Assembly: GCA_012295275.1 (NCBI GenBank)
Contig: CM022668.1
Coordinates: forward strand, 15,014,391 to 15,078,390
Source of the DNA: Chrysomallon squamiferum
Lineage: Eukaryota > Mollusca > Gastropoda > Neomphalida > Peltospiridae
Reading direction: 5' to 3'
DNA: 64,000 nucleotides
Positions 38,331 through 56,211 of this stretch are shown here, in pieces. Under the pieces are notes generated by a model. It did not search any database, had not been told where the DNA came from, and saw nothing but the letters and a program-made list of their open reading frames with translations. The translations under genes and the position numbers were made by a program. Each line of letters starts with the position of its first letter. Position 1 is the first letter of the stretch.

Positions 38331-38355
38331 AAGAAGAAGAAGAAGAAGAAGAAAT
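38256..38355. repeat. (AGT)n then (AGA)n trinucleotide array
   Basis: About 74 bp AGT then 24 bp AGA. Confidence 0.98.
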
Positions 38356-40070
<1,715 letters not shown>

Positions 40071-40074
40071 CTTA

Positions 40075-40116
40075 ATAAATAAATAAATAAATAAACAAAT
40101 AATATTTATAATAATC

Positions 40117-40173
<57 letters not shown>

Positions 40174-40175
40174 GA
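40075..40175. repeat. (AAAT)n and (AAT)n arrays
   Basis: AAAT 40076-40098 and AAT 40117-40173. Confidence 0.97.
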
Positions 40176-40323
40176 CAAGAACTAACAAAAAGAACTGAAG
40201 ACAGAATAGAAACGTATTACGGTATTTCACGCTTGAATGGATAATTTTTCGCTTATTGCAGTTTTTAATCAACCTGTCATGTTATGTAAAGTTAGTATAG
40301 TATATAACAATAACAAAGAAAAA

Positions 40324-40326
<3 letters not shown>

Positions 40327-40421
<95 letters not shown>

Positions 40422-40440
40422 GAGAGAGATGAGAGAGAGA
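40327..40440. repeat. (GA)n microsatellite
   Basis: Pure GA to 40418, then GATGAGA interruptions. Confidence 0.98.
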
Positions 40441-40728
40441 TGGAATAATAACAACTATAAAATCTGTTTAATATTTTAATTTAATCGAAACAGTTTATGA
40501 ATGAGAAACCAATGACTCACAGTGACGTCATCAATAGCTACTTCGTCAGTGATGACTACATCAATGGAATAAACTGAATTAAACTTGTAGACAATCCCTT
40601 ACTATGAATAATTAAAATAAGGTTACAGGCAAAAACAACCAACATTTCCTCAAAAGAAATGAAAGAGAGAATGCATCAACGATTAAGTGAATAAATAAAT
40701 GAATTAGAAAAATAAATAAATCGTAATA

Positions 40729-40732
<4 letters not shown>
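40441..40732. other. Unique AT-rich sequence
   Basis: TGACGTCA at 40523-40530, followed by TCATCAATAGCTACTTCGTC-like sequence; no gene. Confidence 0.5.
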
Positions 40733-40772
<40 letters not shown>

Positions 40773-40970
40773 CTATTGATGATGATGATGATGATGATGA
40801 AGATGATGATGATAACTGTAGTGATTGGTGGTTTCGGCAGTGATAAAAGAGAAAGAAACAATTAAAAACGATTATTTCGTAAATTAAATAATAAATAAAT
40901 AAATAAATAAATAAATAAACAAACAAACAAACAAACAAACAAACAAACAAACAAACAAACAAACAAATCA
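40733..40970. repeat. (AAT)n, (GAT)n and (AAAT/AAAC)n arrays
   Basis: AAT 40733-40772, GAT 40778-40813, AAAT then AAAC 40888-40968. Confidence 0.96.
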
Positions 40971-41865
40971 ATAAATCAATAGAAGACGAACGATGAAATA
41001 AATCGTATAATAATTATGATTTACACTTCTCAAAGACCACCCCCCCCTACACACACACACACACATTCTGAGCCCCGAACCTAACTTCGTCACAATTACA
41101 GTAAACCGTAAAAACGTAGCAAAAAAAGAGAAAACCCCAAACAAAACAACAACACAAGAAAGACAACGTCATCCATGTACTGCATATTAAAGAAAAGACA
41201 ACGAGTAGGCGGAAACACGAATTAAGAAACAGCTTGTATTTTATAACAAATCTTAAAGCAACAACACTTAAATGCACTGCAATGAATTGGGTTGTATGCA
41301 TAAACATTTATGCAATGGGTTGGAGTGTGTGTTTAAACGGACAACGTTGAACTGGGGGTTGTATGCGTACAGATGAATATTGATGGATTGGGTTGGATTG
41401 TGTGTTTAATTACGTACGTCTGTAATTATGGGTTTGAACATTTCATTAAATGTGTGCGTTATCTTTTGCAGGTCTCTGCATGTGCTTATAAGGCTTGAAG
41501 AGGATTATTTGCGGATTTGCAGCATGTTTAAAGTTTTATCTTCTCTCGAAGTGCGTGTCTGTATTCAGTTACCGAATTATGTCTGAAGAATTAGCATGTA
41601 TGCATGTATGTATGCATGCATGTAATGTATGTATTCATGTAGGTAGTTATGTGTAAAATGTCGATATTAAAAAAAAATAGAAAAAAAAGAAAGAAAAAGA
41701 ACATATACACATTTAATATCGACGTTTCAAGATATTAAATATATTCATTTCTGTATATGTAAAGACATTACAGGCTTTCAGGTAAAAGATACAATTATAT
41801 TTACTATTTCACTTTTTCTCCTGCCAGTGCTACATCTACCACAACGTCTATTGCTGATAATGATG
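40971..41865. other. Unique sequence with a 12-bp inverted repeat
   Basis: GTCGATATTAAA (41660-41671) and its reverse complement (41712-41723) are separated by 40 bp of A-rich sequence. Repeated GGGTTGGATTG/TGTGTGTTTAA phrases occur at 41287-41455, and (ATGC)n-like sequence at 41596-41640. No gene. Confidence 0.55.
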
Positions 41866-42213
41866 TACAAATATTCATTTTGTTGTTGTTATTATTATTG
41901 CTATTATTATTGTCATCATCATTATCATTATCATCATCATCATCATCTTCATTACTATCATCATCATTATCATTTTTACCTATTACTGTAATCTATCTCA
42001 AAAGTCATCATAAATGTTTGCTCTTTTTATTCTAAATATTTATTTATTTATTTATTTGCTCACTTACTTACCCATATACCTACTTGCTTACCTACTTACT
42101 TTTTTTATTTAATTAATCGATTACTTACTTACTAACTTACTCACTCACTTCTTTCTTTCCTTCCTTCCTTCCTTCCTTTTCCTTCCTTTCTTCCTTCCTT
42201 TCTTTCTTCCTTC

Positions 42214-42247
<34 letters not shown>

Positions 42248-42275
42248 CTCTTTCATTATTTATTTATTTATTTTC
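41866..42275. repeat. (ATT/ATC)n, (CTTA)n and (TTCC/TTTC)n arrays
   Basis: Triplets 41880-41975, TTTA/CTTA 42040-42150, TTCC and TTTC 42150-42250. Confidence 0.93.
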
Positions 42276-42564
42276 TGCACACAGCGCCTTTAAGTCTGAA
42301 CTCTGTCGAAACGCCTGTGCGTATGATTCACACAGTAAAAGTGACAGGAATGTTAATTCTCTTCTCTCTGGTGCTAAAGAGCCAAGCTTGCACATTCACG
42401 TAACAATGAGCCCGTGTAATTGGTAAGCATTTCGCTTTTCTAAATATATATCCTGAGAGGTTGATTTTTTGTGTGTGTGTGTTTTTTTTTTGTCTCATGT
42501 TTCATACACAAGGGAGGCGAGAACATCAAGGGTCAAGTCTTAGCAACGATGAGTCAGTGCGGTA
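42276..42564. other. Unique sequence, no gene
   Basis: Short GT run at 42472-42482; nothing recognised. Confidence 0.5.
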
Positions 42565-43060
42565 GTATGTAGTGCACAGTAGTAGCTGTTGTAGTAACAG
42601 TAGCGGTAGTATTGGTGGTGGTAGTAGTTGTAGTGTTGATGACAATAGTCGTAGAGGTGATGGTGGTGTTAATAGTGGTGGTAGTAGTTGTAATAGTGGT
42701 GGTGGTAGTAGTTGTAGTTGTGGTGGTGGTGGTAGTAGTAGTTGTGGTTGTCGTCGTGGTAGTAGTAATAGCAGCAGCAGTCGAGGTAATGTTAGTATTA
42801 ATAGTTTGTAACAGTGGTAACAATACCAGTAATATTGGCAGTAGTAGTAGCAATGGTAGTAGTAGTAGATTAATTTCAGTAAAATTTGTATCAAGATAGC
42901 AGTAGTAGTAGTAACAGAGATAATGTACTAATAAATATGGTACTAATAGAAACAGTGGTACCAACAGCGACATACGTTGATACTGTAGTGGTTGTCGTAA
43001 CAGAAGTATCAGCAGTATCTGAATTATGGTATTAGTTTTAGTAATAGTATCAGTAATGTT
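42565..43060. repeat. Decayed (AGT/GGT) trinucleotide array
   Basis: GTAGTAGTTG and GTGGTGGTAG triplets, degenerating after 42910. Four open frames (Ser/Gly, Val, Leu/Pro, Thr) are frame readings of the same array. Confidence 0.95.
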
Positions 43061-43279
43061 ATATTATGACTATTGTTTTGTTAACTAAAGAACAACACAG
43101 TCAGAATAATAAGGTAACGTAACATGACATTACACAGCGTAACGTATTTTACCATAAACCCAGAAACAGATTATTTCATTTACAGTCAGGTCTCAACGTT
43201 TAAAACTGCATAGCTAATACCTACGTACATACCCACGTAAATAAACTAAACGAATAAATAAATAAATAAATAAATAAAA

Positions 43280-43700
43280 AATCTAAAACGTTCACCTGAC
43301 GTTTTCGATCTTCCCGAGGCACAGTCGACGACAACACCCTTGCCGCCATGTTCATCATCATCATCATTTCAGAAAACAAACACGAAATCCACGCCGCGGA
43401 AATACAGACACGGATTTCTATTGCGGCAACAGAACCCACTGTTAATTGTCGCCGCATCGAAATCCAATATCGGCAGAAATTTTATTTAATAAACAGTGTG
43501 TCCGCAAAAACCGGTTCAATACGGCAGTTCTCTGTAAAGCTCACAAAAGCTTTGCCGTCAAAGCGAGAGAAGTTCGAGGTTTTGTTTGGGTACGATTCCA
43601 GCGTTTACGGAATCAGGTTCGTGTGACAAACAGGTGTGATGAGGATAATCAAGTAACATGGAGTAGGGTGTGTATAGAACGCTAACGGGTAACTGGTCAG
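43280..43700. promoter_or_regulatory. GC/CpG-richer island with a YY1-like motif
   Basis: Contains GCCGCCATGTT (43342-43352), the reverse of the YY1 consensus AANATGGCGGC, and many CpGs. The plus frames 43348-43626 and 43446-43685 are unrecognised. Candidate promoter or first exon of an unknown transcript. Confidence 0.3.
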
Positions 43701-44650
43701 GAACAAATGAGAAACTGAACAGATGCTAAAGAGGATGATTAAAGATGTGAAATTATGTTTTTTTTTTTTTTTTTATTATTATTATTAAGGTCATTTTGTA
43801 CTCTTAGTTTTTTTACATTTAGTTTTTTGTAGTAATGTTGTAGTTGTTGTTGTAGTTGTTGTTGTTGTTGCTTTTTGTTTTTTGTTGTTGTTGTTGTACT
43901 TCTTCTTAGTGTAATGTATTTATTTATTTGTTTGTTTATTTAATAGTTTTTAAAGACGAACCCACGAAACAATTAAAGAAATGAAGCACAATAATGTTGT
44001 TGTTGATGATGATGATCATGATAACGATGATGATAATAAATAAATAAGAAAATAAATAAATATCATTTATCCATCCCACAATTATTCACTAATTTATTCA
44101 TTCAACCATCCATCATCATTCTCATCATCCACCTTCTCGAAACTTCATTCACTCATTTTATAGATTATATAAAAATAATTTAGAATCGCTTATGCATTTG
44201 AAATGAATGGTACGCCGACTTCTAACGTCGTTAATAACGAATTCTTCAATTATCCTGTTCCGGAAACAAAATAATTCTACGAAATCCGCCGGAAAACGGA
44301 AGCTTACGAGCACTTCCGTGCCAGTGATTCCGAAAGGAGTCGAAATGATCCGAAGATGAATACGCCACGCGTCGTCTGTTTTCGCGATTTCTAATTGTTA
44401 ATAATCAGTTCGCCATTTTGTATTAGTCATTTGGCACTATGTCAACAGGCTAGTTTTCTTTACATGTTCATCTTCTATTTTTCTTTGCTTTTTTATCTTC
44501 TTTTTTTTCTCTCTTTTCGCTGACGCAAACTGTATTTGTATTTCTACCCTCGGATAATAATTATGACCTGTGTGGTTTCTGGGAGTTGTCATGACAACAA
44601 AGGAGATGCGTCACAGTCTGTCACGTTTGTATATATCGCTTCACAATATT
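43701..44650. other. AT-rich sequence with short triplet runs
   Basis: Poly-T 43760-43774, GTT triplets 43845-43895, GAT 44005-44035. TTCCG/CGGAA-rich phrases at 44255-44345. X-box-like GTTGTCATGACAAC at 44585-44598. No gene. Confidence 0.5.
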
Positions 44651-44653
44651 GTA

Positions 44654-44656
<3 letters not shown>

Positions 44657-44707
<51 letters not shown>

Positions 44708-45115
44708 TATAATTATAATTATAATTATAATAATGATGATGAAGATAGCAGCAGCAGCAACAACAACAACATCATCATTATCATCAACAACAGCCACAAT
44801 ACTAGTATTACTACTACTACAATTACTAGTAATATTCATAATCTTAATGATAATAATGTAGGCAGTGTTGATAAAATGACGAAGATGAATATATGATGGT
44901 AATGATAATAATAAGAAATAATAAGAATATAATAATAAAGACAATGGTGATGATGATGATGATAATGATGATGATGATGATGATGATAAATAAAGCAATA
45001 AACACTATACCCAGTAACATTAATCTGTATCTGGTATAAGTTATCATGACGATGTGACGAAATGGCAATGATGATGTTGATGATCATAATCAAGATGACA
45101 ATGATGATTACCATG
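44657..45115. repeat. (AAT)n and (GAT)n arrays with decayed continuation
   Basis: AAT 44656-44706, AATTAT 44707-44731, ATC/ACA/ACT triplets to 44830, GAT 44947-44990, scattered GAT to 45110. Confidence 0.95.
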
Positions 45116-45955
45116 CGTACGATTTTTGTCTGGGATGATCAGATGATGAAACTATACTGATAGTCATAACAATGATGATCAAATTTCCCCAACCTTACTC
45201 ACGACGAAATCAGTCATTTTAATCTTCACAAACAAACTCACTAATTTTATCAAAAACGTACTGGGATAAAATTTTCAACGGTTCTGTAAAAACCTAATTA
45301 TTAAAATACCACTGTAACAACACTACAACAAATTTACTTACTAACAACTGTTTTGAATTTGGACTAAGTTTTGCTGAAGCTTGGTCATGATAACACTCAA
45401 AATTAAACTGTGTAACAACAGAACATCCATTAAATGCATCAGCTGAATACAAAAACATTAATAACAAGTTATGCAATATCAATAACACATCAAAACTATC
45501 TGTGGCCTTAACTAGAGATGTGACATACATCAAATATTTAACCTGTATTTCACCTATTTTCAGAATATTACAGTGAATGATTAAAATAAGTATAATGTTG
45601 CAATGAATAGTTAATGTATTTTTACATGAATAGATGATGCACATCAATGAAGAACACTAATATATTTTCACATATACACGCAGATACGTACACACACACA
45701 CACACACACACAAAATCGCACAAACATATATGAACACACATATATGAAATAAATCCATAAATCTGTATGTTTATTTTAGCTTACATCAGCACTTTTTCAA
45801 ACAGAATACGTAATTCGGTGTGTTTAGTTCGCATAGGTTAATTCACATTAAAAGCATCTGGTTTAGTAATGTATGTATCAAACAGATCTTTATCATGATA
45901 TGCTAAATTGTGAGGATTTTATCTGAATACACAAAAATATTAAATATTTCTGCTG
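45116..45955. other. AT-rich sequence with an unrecognised 117-codon minus frame
   Basis: The frame at 45294-45647 (minus) is the longest non-repetitive open frame apart from the innexin but shows no known motif. Its composition matches non-coding flanks. AC run at 45693-45712. Confidence 0.4.
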
Positions 45956-45979
45956 TCAGTCAGTCAGTCTCAGTCTCTG

Positions 45980-46042
<63 letters not shown>

Positions 46043-46049
46043 CAAACAG

Positions 46050-46136
<87 letters not shown>

Positions 46137-46140
46137 GACA
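45956..46140. repeat. (CTCTGT)n, (CT)n and (CA)n compound microsatellite
   Basis: CAGT/CTCTGT units 45957-45998, CT 45999-46038, CA 46049-46132 with one AAAC interruption. Confidence 0.98.
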
Positions 46141-46990
<850 letters not shown>

Positions 46991-47131
46991 TCAGAAACAG
47001 AAAAGGATAACGCAAAATAAAACTTACCTAAACATATTCTACACACATATAGCAAACTGATTTTATTACATATGGATATGTTAATTAATTATCTTTATTA
47101 TGCATTTGCACTGTGGTTATTGCACAGAAAA

Positions 47132-47170
<39 letters not shown>

Positions 47171-48146
47171 ACACACACACACAACATAGACACATGTCAC
47201 AGAGTATAGCGCAAATACATTAACACTGAAACTGTATCCAAATATTATACGCGGCAATATTATATTACTTTAGTTTTTTTATTTCAAAAAACATCTGGCG
47301 TATGCATTTTTACATTGCGTTACTGCTTCGCCAACTGTTCATAATAATGGGTTAGCGAATATCAGCTTATCTCTTTTTCAGAAATGTGTGTCAGGTAAAT
47401 TACAGATATATAAAACCATCTCTGAACGCAATTTGTAAAATTCAACCAGAATTCCCGTAACAATGAGATATGGTCAATTCCATACACACATGCATTGTAC
47501 TTCATTGTTCAGTGTATGGATTTCAGATGTGTACGCTAAAATGGCACACTTATATTAATGTATATCTCAGAGATAACTGACTGCACAATATAAATTAGAT
47601 AAACTGCACAGCTCAGTATGTGAGCATAGCATTATATACAGTGTATAACGTACACATAAATAAATGATTCATGGAAATAACACAAATTTGAAAGAATATT
47701 AAAAAATTATTTTAGTTTAAAATTCAGACAAATATATATATAGATAGATAGATAGATAGATAGATAGATGATAAACAGATAAACAGATAAACAGATAGAT
47801 AGATGGATGGATAGACAGATAGATGGATGGATGGATGTATAGATACAGTGATATACATATAAATATATCATATTACTGCACAGATTTGCAGCAGAATAAT
47901 TTTTACGTAACTACTACATGGACACCGTATAAAATCCAGTGGATATTTACAGATTACTAAATTATAAATCTGGTCCATATATCTTAAGGTTAGTAAGAAA
48001 CAACAAAATCACGTTGCCATGGAATCAAAAAGGTAATTAAATAACGATTGTCAATGTGATTGTGATAAATACAAAATTTGTATCTGTATGTTGTGTTCGT
48101 ATGTGAATGCATGTATGAGGATATAAATAAATAAATAAGTAAATAA

Positions 48147-48201
<55 letters not shown>

Positions 48202-48430
48202 CTGAAGATTTCACAGAAAAAAGATAAAGTTATAGAACCAGTGCAAAACAGTGTTAAAGTTCACAAACAAAAATCATGATAAATGTTAAAACACTTAGAA
48301 TAAAGAAGAAACGTAATTAAACCGTTGCAAAAATAAAAAAAAAAAAAAAAAAAAGATATGACTCAAAATTCACAACACAAATCAGAATAAATTTAAAAAA
48401 AAAAAGAGAAGATTATCGGTGCAAAAACGA
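46991..48430. other. AT-rich sequence with AC and GATA arrays, no gene
   Basis: AC 47137-47182, GATA 47741-47830, AC-TA 48150-48201, A run 48337-48354. X-box half GTTGCCATGGAATC at 48013-48026. Confidence 0.6.
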
Positions 48431-48432
48431 CG

Positions 48433-49255
48433 GTGATATTTTTAAGAAGAAGAAGAAGAAGAAGAATTGAGGCTACATTACCTAGATGCGAAGATGGCGC
48501 CATTAGCAGAGGAGCGTCACCAACAAGGAGAGGAAAGTACGTGAAGAAAACAACTCATGCTTGTGAGAACGCATCAAAAACCCAGGGGCCGCATTCGCAC
48601 ACAGAACACTGGGATGGATGGCGTAACATTACCGCCTACATCACACTGTCAAGCGACGTCTTCTTCCACGTGGTAAACAACGTCCGTGGCGCCACCATAG
48701 TTAGCCCGACCCCTCGGGCCCATGCCTCGCCCCGTCAGGCAGCCAGTGAGCGGGGAGGGAACGCCCAACGTGGACCATGCGTCGTCGAACAGAGAGAGAG
48801 AGAGCTTGTTGTGTGTTCGGTTAAGTTCGCTCCTCGTGCTCGCGCTGGTAGAAATCCGGGTTCTTTGTGGAGACGAGTAGTGTGTTAATGCTGTTGTGTG
48901 CGGTGTATATGTGCGTGAAAGACCGTTGCTATGGCGACGGCGGTATCCCGATTTAGCCCGAACACAAAACACAAAACGCACGCACACCACACACACACAC
49001 GAAAGAGAGAGAGAGAGACACACACACACACGACGGCGTAGATGAGCAGTAGGCAGGAACGCGCGGGAAAAAGTACACCACTTTTTGTTGTTGTTGTTCC
49101 AATGTGCGAGACCCGCATGTGCCGCCTGGCGCAATAAAAATAATAATAATAGTAGTAAATTGCTTCCAGCGAACAGTCGGCGAAAAACCACGAGTCGGAT
49201 GAGAAGCAGAAAGGTGGAGCCTGTTCCCGGATAAATAAACACAACAAGATTAATC
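48433..49255. promoter_or_regulatory. CpG-rich island, candidate promoter/first exon region
   Basis: The most CpG-rich non-coding block. It holds AAGATGGCGCC (48491-48501), E-box CCACGTGG (48666-48673), GGCGCCACC and TCGGGCCC runs, and X-box-like GTTGCTATGGCGAC (48925-48938). Both strands have long open frames (151 codons plus, 197 codons minus), which CpG-rich sequence gives by chance; neither resembles a protein family. Confidence 0.4.
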
Positions 49256-49830
49256 TCGACCTTCGCTCTTGTTGTTTTTTTTTTTTTTACGAACGTTACT
49301 TCTTATTGCACCATATTTTATAATTCACGATCTCACGTCATCTACGACGTAGCCTTTTCTACACTTTTTTTCTTTTTTTTTTTTTCAAAATACACCACTC
49401 GAACGGAATGATATTGTCATGGCAACACCTCGATCTGATCTGACGATTCTTTTCAGCACAAGACTTCGGCAAGCTTCGGAAACACGGACAAGACAACCGG
49501 GAAGGGGGACTGAAGACGTTATAAACTGCGTTCGAGAACAGCTGCTGTTTGGTGAAATCCGCTGTCTGAATGTCCGTCCGTACGCAGACCGGGAAGTTTT
49601 ATGGTGTCGGCTGGGCAGGAACTTTTCGTGTTTCTGTGCAGGAACGTGTCATTGCAACACGCCAGAAAAAAAAAAAAAAAAAGAAGAAAAAAAAAAAAGA
49701 TGTCGACAGATTGCAAACGGCGTGAGCGATTCGGGTAATTCAGTGCATCAAAGAGCCATTATTGACACCAGATGTCGTTGCCATGTGCTTTCAGGTGCCG
49801 TGCCTGGCTAGGTTCCATAGCAGTGTATTA
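49256..49830. other. Unique, moderately GC sequence, no certain exon
   Basis: Poly-T runs at 49275-49286 and 49370-49384. X-box-like ATTGTCATGGCAAC at 49413-49426. A 130-codon plus frame (49419-49811) is interrupted in composition by poly-A and unrecognised. Confidence 0.35.
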
Positions 49831-50330
<500 letters not shown>

Positions 50331-50997
50331 TCTTAAACTGCCGAAATTTTTTGTTTCTGCCCTTTCTACATTTCTTCAACTGCCGATAATTTTTGTTTTT
50401 ACATCCAGCGGAATACCTTTCTTTAATTTTTCTTACATTTTTAATACTACTCTGTCTCTCTCTCTCTCTCTCTCTTTCTTTATCTCTCTCAGCATCAGAC
50501 ACACGTACTGAAACAAAACCCAAAAGCCAGCGCGCGCTGTATGAAGTAACCACTACAAGATGTTTAATACTGTAATCATTTTACACGTATTATTTCCTCC
50601 AGCAAAACAAACTTTCGTGCTCGACGCGCGCTGGATTAAACTACGACAACAACAACTGACTTCTGTATTCGTGTTGTTTACTTCCAGTCGGCAACGTTGC
50701 AAAAAATTTGTGCTGGTGCTCTTTGTAACCCGGTGCCAGAATAACAAGGCAGATACGTTATCTTCGGATAACCTTTTTACGAGCATTCCCTAATGCCGCA
50801 CGCATCCAGTTACTACTGCCCGAGCCCAGCGCCTCTGAAACAAACAGTAACGAGATCGTTATGGGACAGAGTAACAGAGAGACTCACAGACACTGGCTGA
50901 TCTCGCATGTTGACAGGTGTTGCGGGCAAGGAGTAATAAAATCCACGCTTACGCCTGGTACAGATGTTTTACAACTAGTGCAGTTCTTTAACAACTG

Positions 50998-51000
<3 letters not shown>
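50331..51000. other. Unique sequence with CT run and CpG patches
   Basis: CT 50455-50475. Palindrome CAGCGCGCGCTG (50528-50539). The overlapping frames at 50553-50793 on both strands are unrecognised. Confidence 0.4.
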
Positions 51001-51034
<34 letters not shown>

Positions 51035-51047
51035 TTTTTTTTTTTTC
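51001..51047. repeat. (TTA)n and poly-T
   Basis: TTA 51001-51033 followed by T run. Confidence 0.97.
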
Positions 51048-51964
51048 AGGACGAAAGAACATACGCCAAGAACGCAACGGATCATTCATTAGACAGGTAT
51101 GGTTTGGAGAAGATACTGAAACGTAAGAGTATGTCATCAAGATGGCTCACAAGTTATTACATTTCTTCTGACGGACAAACGTACAGACAGACACACACAC
51201 ATGACGTATCAAAGTATAAAAATGAGCTAATATTCAAAACAAGTTCCGTATTAAAATAAATATAATCTGACTGACAGTTTAGAAAAAAAGAAATTTTTTT
51301 TTTTTTTTTTTTATAGAAGAACGCAAATAGGAAGACACAACATATCAAATATAAAACAGGCTGAAATTAAAACATATGTAATATCAAAGTGTGCGCAATA
51401 ACCGTGTATTTGATACGTTAAGATGGTATTACGAAAGTGTTTTGTTTTTGTGGAACTAAACAACATACGGGCTGTTCTTATAGGAAACCTATCAGGCATA
51501 TTAACACATTAAGCAATGGTTTATAATTGCTGTAGTTCAACGGGGTTTTATTTTTAATGGTATGAAAGAGAAGAACTGCGGTATAGGACTGGATGTTAAC
51601 AGAGAGGCTGAAATGCAAATCTGCGTCATGATAAACAGGTTGTTTGTAAGTAACGTGTATCAGAGAACAGTTTAATTTTTCACTGAATAATAAGCTGTTG
51701 ATGGCTGCTAATATTTGGACTGGTTAGTCCGATGGAAGATTATTTTGGTTCCAATTGTTAATATATCGTCGTTGTCGAGGTCGTTGCAGTAGTAGTAGTT
51801 GTTGTGGTTCTAGTTTAATTATCTGAAATTACTTTTTTAATCGTTATCGTTCTTTGCGGATTATTGTCAGTAATTGTTAATACTTCCTCATCGTCGTTGT
51901 CGTTGTCGTTTTTTTGTTGTGTAGTTTAATTACTGAAATTAGTATTATTATTATTATTATTATT

Positions 51965-51999
<35 letters not shown>

Positions 52000-52397
52000 T
52001 TTTCGTTCTCTGGGGATTATTATCAATAAAGGTTAAACTTTGAACTGTTGTTTTTGTTTTAATAAATTTAAATATTATATGATAATTAGTCCTTCTGTCT
52101 GTTTCCAACTTATCATTGTCGATGTTGTTGTTGATGCTTATTTTTTTTTTTTTTACTTTTCAACTCAAATTTTATATTTATCCAAACCCAGCAGCTTTTT
52201 ACTCGTAACTAGAAATCAAATCATGAAATAAAAAAAAAGCCTCTATATCTTTAAATAAAATAAAATAAAAAAATAAAAAAATAAAAATCCGCCAATAAAA
52301 CGCCAAAAATATGTCGAACCTTTCCCGAAACCTGATGAATTATGAAATATCACAGATGCGTTTATTTATGGCGTCGTGCTCTATTTTTAGTAACACT
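51048..52397. other. AT-rich sequence, no gene
   Basis: Poly-T 51294-51313, TTA and TTTA 51944-52001. CATCAAGATGGCTCAC at 51135-51150 resembles the AAGATGGC motif family. Confidence 0.55.
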
Positions 52398-52416
52398 AGC
52401 GCCACCTGTTGGCGCT
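52398..52416. promoter_or_regulatory. Inverted repeat AGCGCCA-CCTGT-TGGCGCT
   Basis: Seven-base arms. Each arm contains TGGCGC, an E2F-like core, and the centre is an E-box-like CACCTG. Function unproven. Confidence 0.35.
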
Positions 52417-52750
52417 GGCGTGAAGGCAAGATCACATAACTAACTGACAGGTGACTAGCATGTTCTTCCTGTCAGAGCTGAGATGAAATTAAGAAAAGGT
52501 TAAAGGTGGCGGGGAGGTTACGTAATCTCATATTTTACGCGGCTGACAAAAATCGTACGTATTTCTTTTTTTCAAAACTAGATTATTTTTATTTTTCTGT
52601 TTCAATCCAGTGAAAGAAATGAAATGTAACAGATAAAAGTGTCATATGCAGTTAGGAGAAATACACGCACAGAGAAATATACACATGCATACATATACGT
52701 ACGTACGAGATACAGAGATACATACATACATACATATATTCATACATACA
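52417..52750. other. Unique sequence, no gene
   Basis: ATAC-type tetramers at 52688-52750; otherwise nothing. Confidence 0.5.
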
Positions 52751-52751
52751 G

Positions 52752-52761
52752 ACATGCAGAG

Positions 52762-52800
<39 letters not shown>

Positions 52801-52806
52801 CAGAGA

Positions 52807-52869
<63 letters not shown>
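52752..52869. repeat. (AT)n then (GA)n compound microsatellite
   Basis: AT 52767-52796, GACAGAGAGTGTG linker, GA 52812-52869. Confidence 0.98.
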
Positions 52870-52872
<3 letters not shown>

Positions 52873-53384
52873 CAGAAAGAAATAACCAAAAAAATACCAT
52901 ACTGTGCCTCATATGCACGCAGAAACACGAACACACGCACACACGCACACACGCATACAACTGTTTCTAACGGCGCACGAGTCCATGCTTCCACACGAAT
53001 GAATAACCATAAATTTATCTCGGACTGATTTATAACTGTATATTCAGCTCGTAAATTCGAACGGAAATTGCCGAAGATGCGACGTAATTGATTTCCACCC
53101 TAAACCGCGGCGGCACCGGAGTTCTCGCGCTTATTGTGTTTGTGCGATCGACAACGCGTTTCTGGCTGAACAGATCGGCGATGTTGCCAGTATTGGCAGC
53201 AATCAATGCACAGCTGTGCTATCACCGATTGATCTAAGCTTTGTCACTGTCGAGCGAAAACTGTGTTTAAAGGGTTTGAGGTTTTTTTCACGATTCTATT
53301 GTGCTAGCTGTCGCTTACACGGGCAACCTGTTAATAGGATAACACACGAATCTGATAGTGTGTAATATGAGGAAGATAGGAAAC
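52870..53384. other. GC-richer unique block
   Basis: CpG-rich 53040-53330 with CCGCGGCGGCACCGG and inverted repeat TGCCA-GTAT-TGGCA (53185-53198, NF-I-like). No open frame of note. Candidate regulatory sequence. Confidence 0.3.
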
Positions 53385-55240
<1,856 letters not shown>

Positions 55241-55244
55241 ACTC

Positions 55245-55425
<181 letters not shown>

Positions 55426-56170
55426 TACACACACATATGTGCCATATATGAAATATGTTCTTTATATTTGTACTGATTTATAAAACAACTCATAGCTCCA
55501 CTGAGCTAATTTATTTTCCAATCTAAGCGTGGCTTATCAAAGATATGGTACGTACTGCTCTGTCTATAAGAAAACACATATTAAAGATTCTTTCTTTGTT
55601 AGTTTAACACGTAAGAAGAAGAATTTTGGATAACACAGTAACAAATGTATTATTTAATAAAATAAGAAAATAATAAAAAGAGAGAGAGAAAAAAGACGAA
55701 ATAGATGTAGAAATAGATAGATGGATGGATGGAATGAATATATGGACAGATCGATGTATGGGTAGAAGGACAAAAAAGAAGACAGGTAGAAAGATACAAA
55801 TATAGACAGACTGACCAAGAGACAGATAGACAGACAGATGAATAGACAAATATACAATATAAATTTATATATATATATACTATTATTTCAAAATACTGTT
55901 TGAACAACAATAATAATAATAATTATACTACTATCACTACTAATGATTATGATGATTTTTTAATAATAATAATAATAATAATAATTATAATAATAATAAT
56001 CATAATAACAACAATATAAATAACAGAAACAAAGAAACACACACACACACACAAAGAAGAAGAAATGGAAAAAAACAAAAAATAAATGAAGTCTCATAAT
56101 GTTATTTACAATCTCTTTACATCTATTTTAAGTTAATTTTTCTACCATTTGTCCAGCAGTAAACAAAATC

Positions 56171-56211
<41 letters not shown>

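Noticed and set aside
42554-42973. Overlapping open frames of Thr, Val, Ser/Gly and Leu/Pro runs
   Set aside because: All frames of one trinucleotide array stay open together, which is the signature of a repeat and not of a coding sequence.
45294-45647. 117-codon minus-strand open frame
   Set aside because: Not repetitive, but no motif, no GC shift and no splice or start context; a chance frame is more likely.
48649-49242. 197-codon minus-strand frame in the CpG-rich island
   Set aside because: Includes GT/GA and triplet repeat translations, overlaps an equally open plus frame, and resembles no family.
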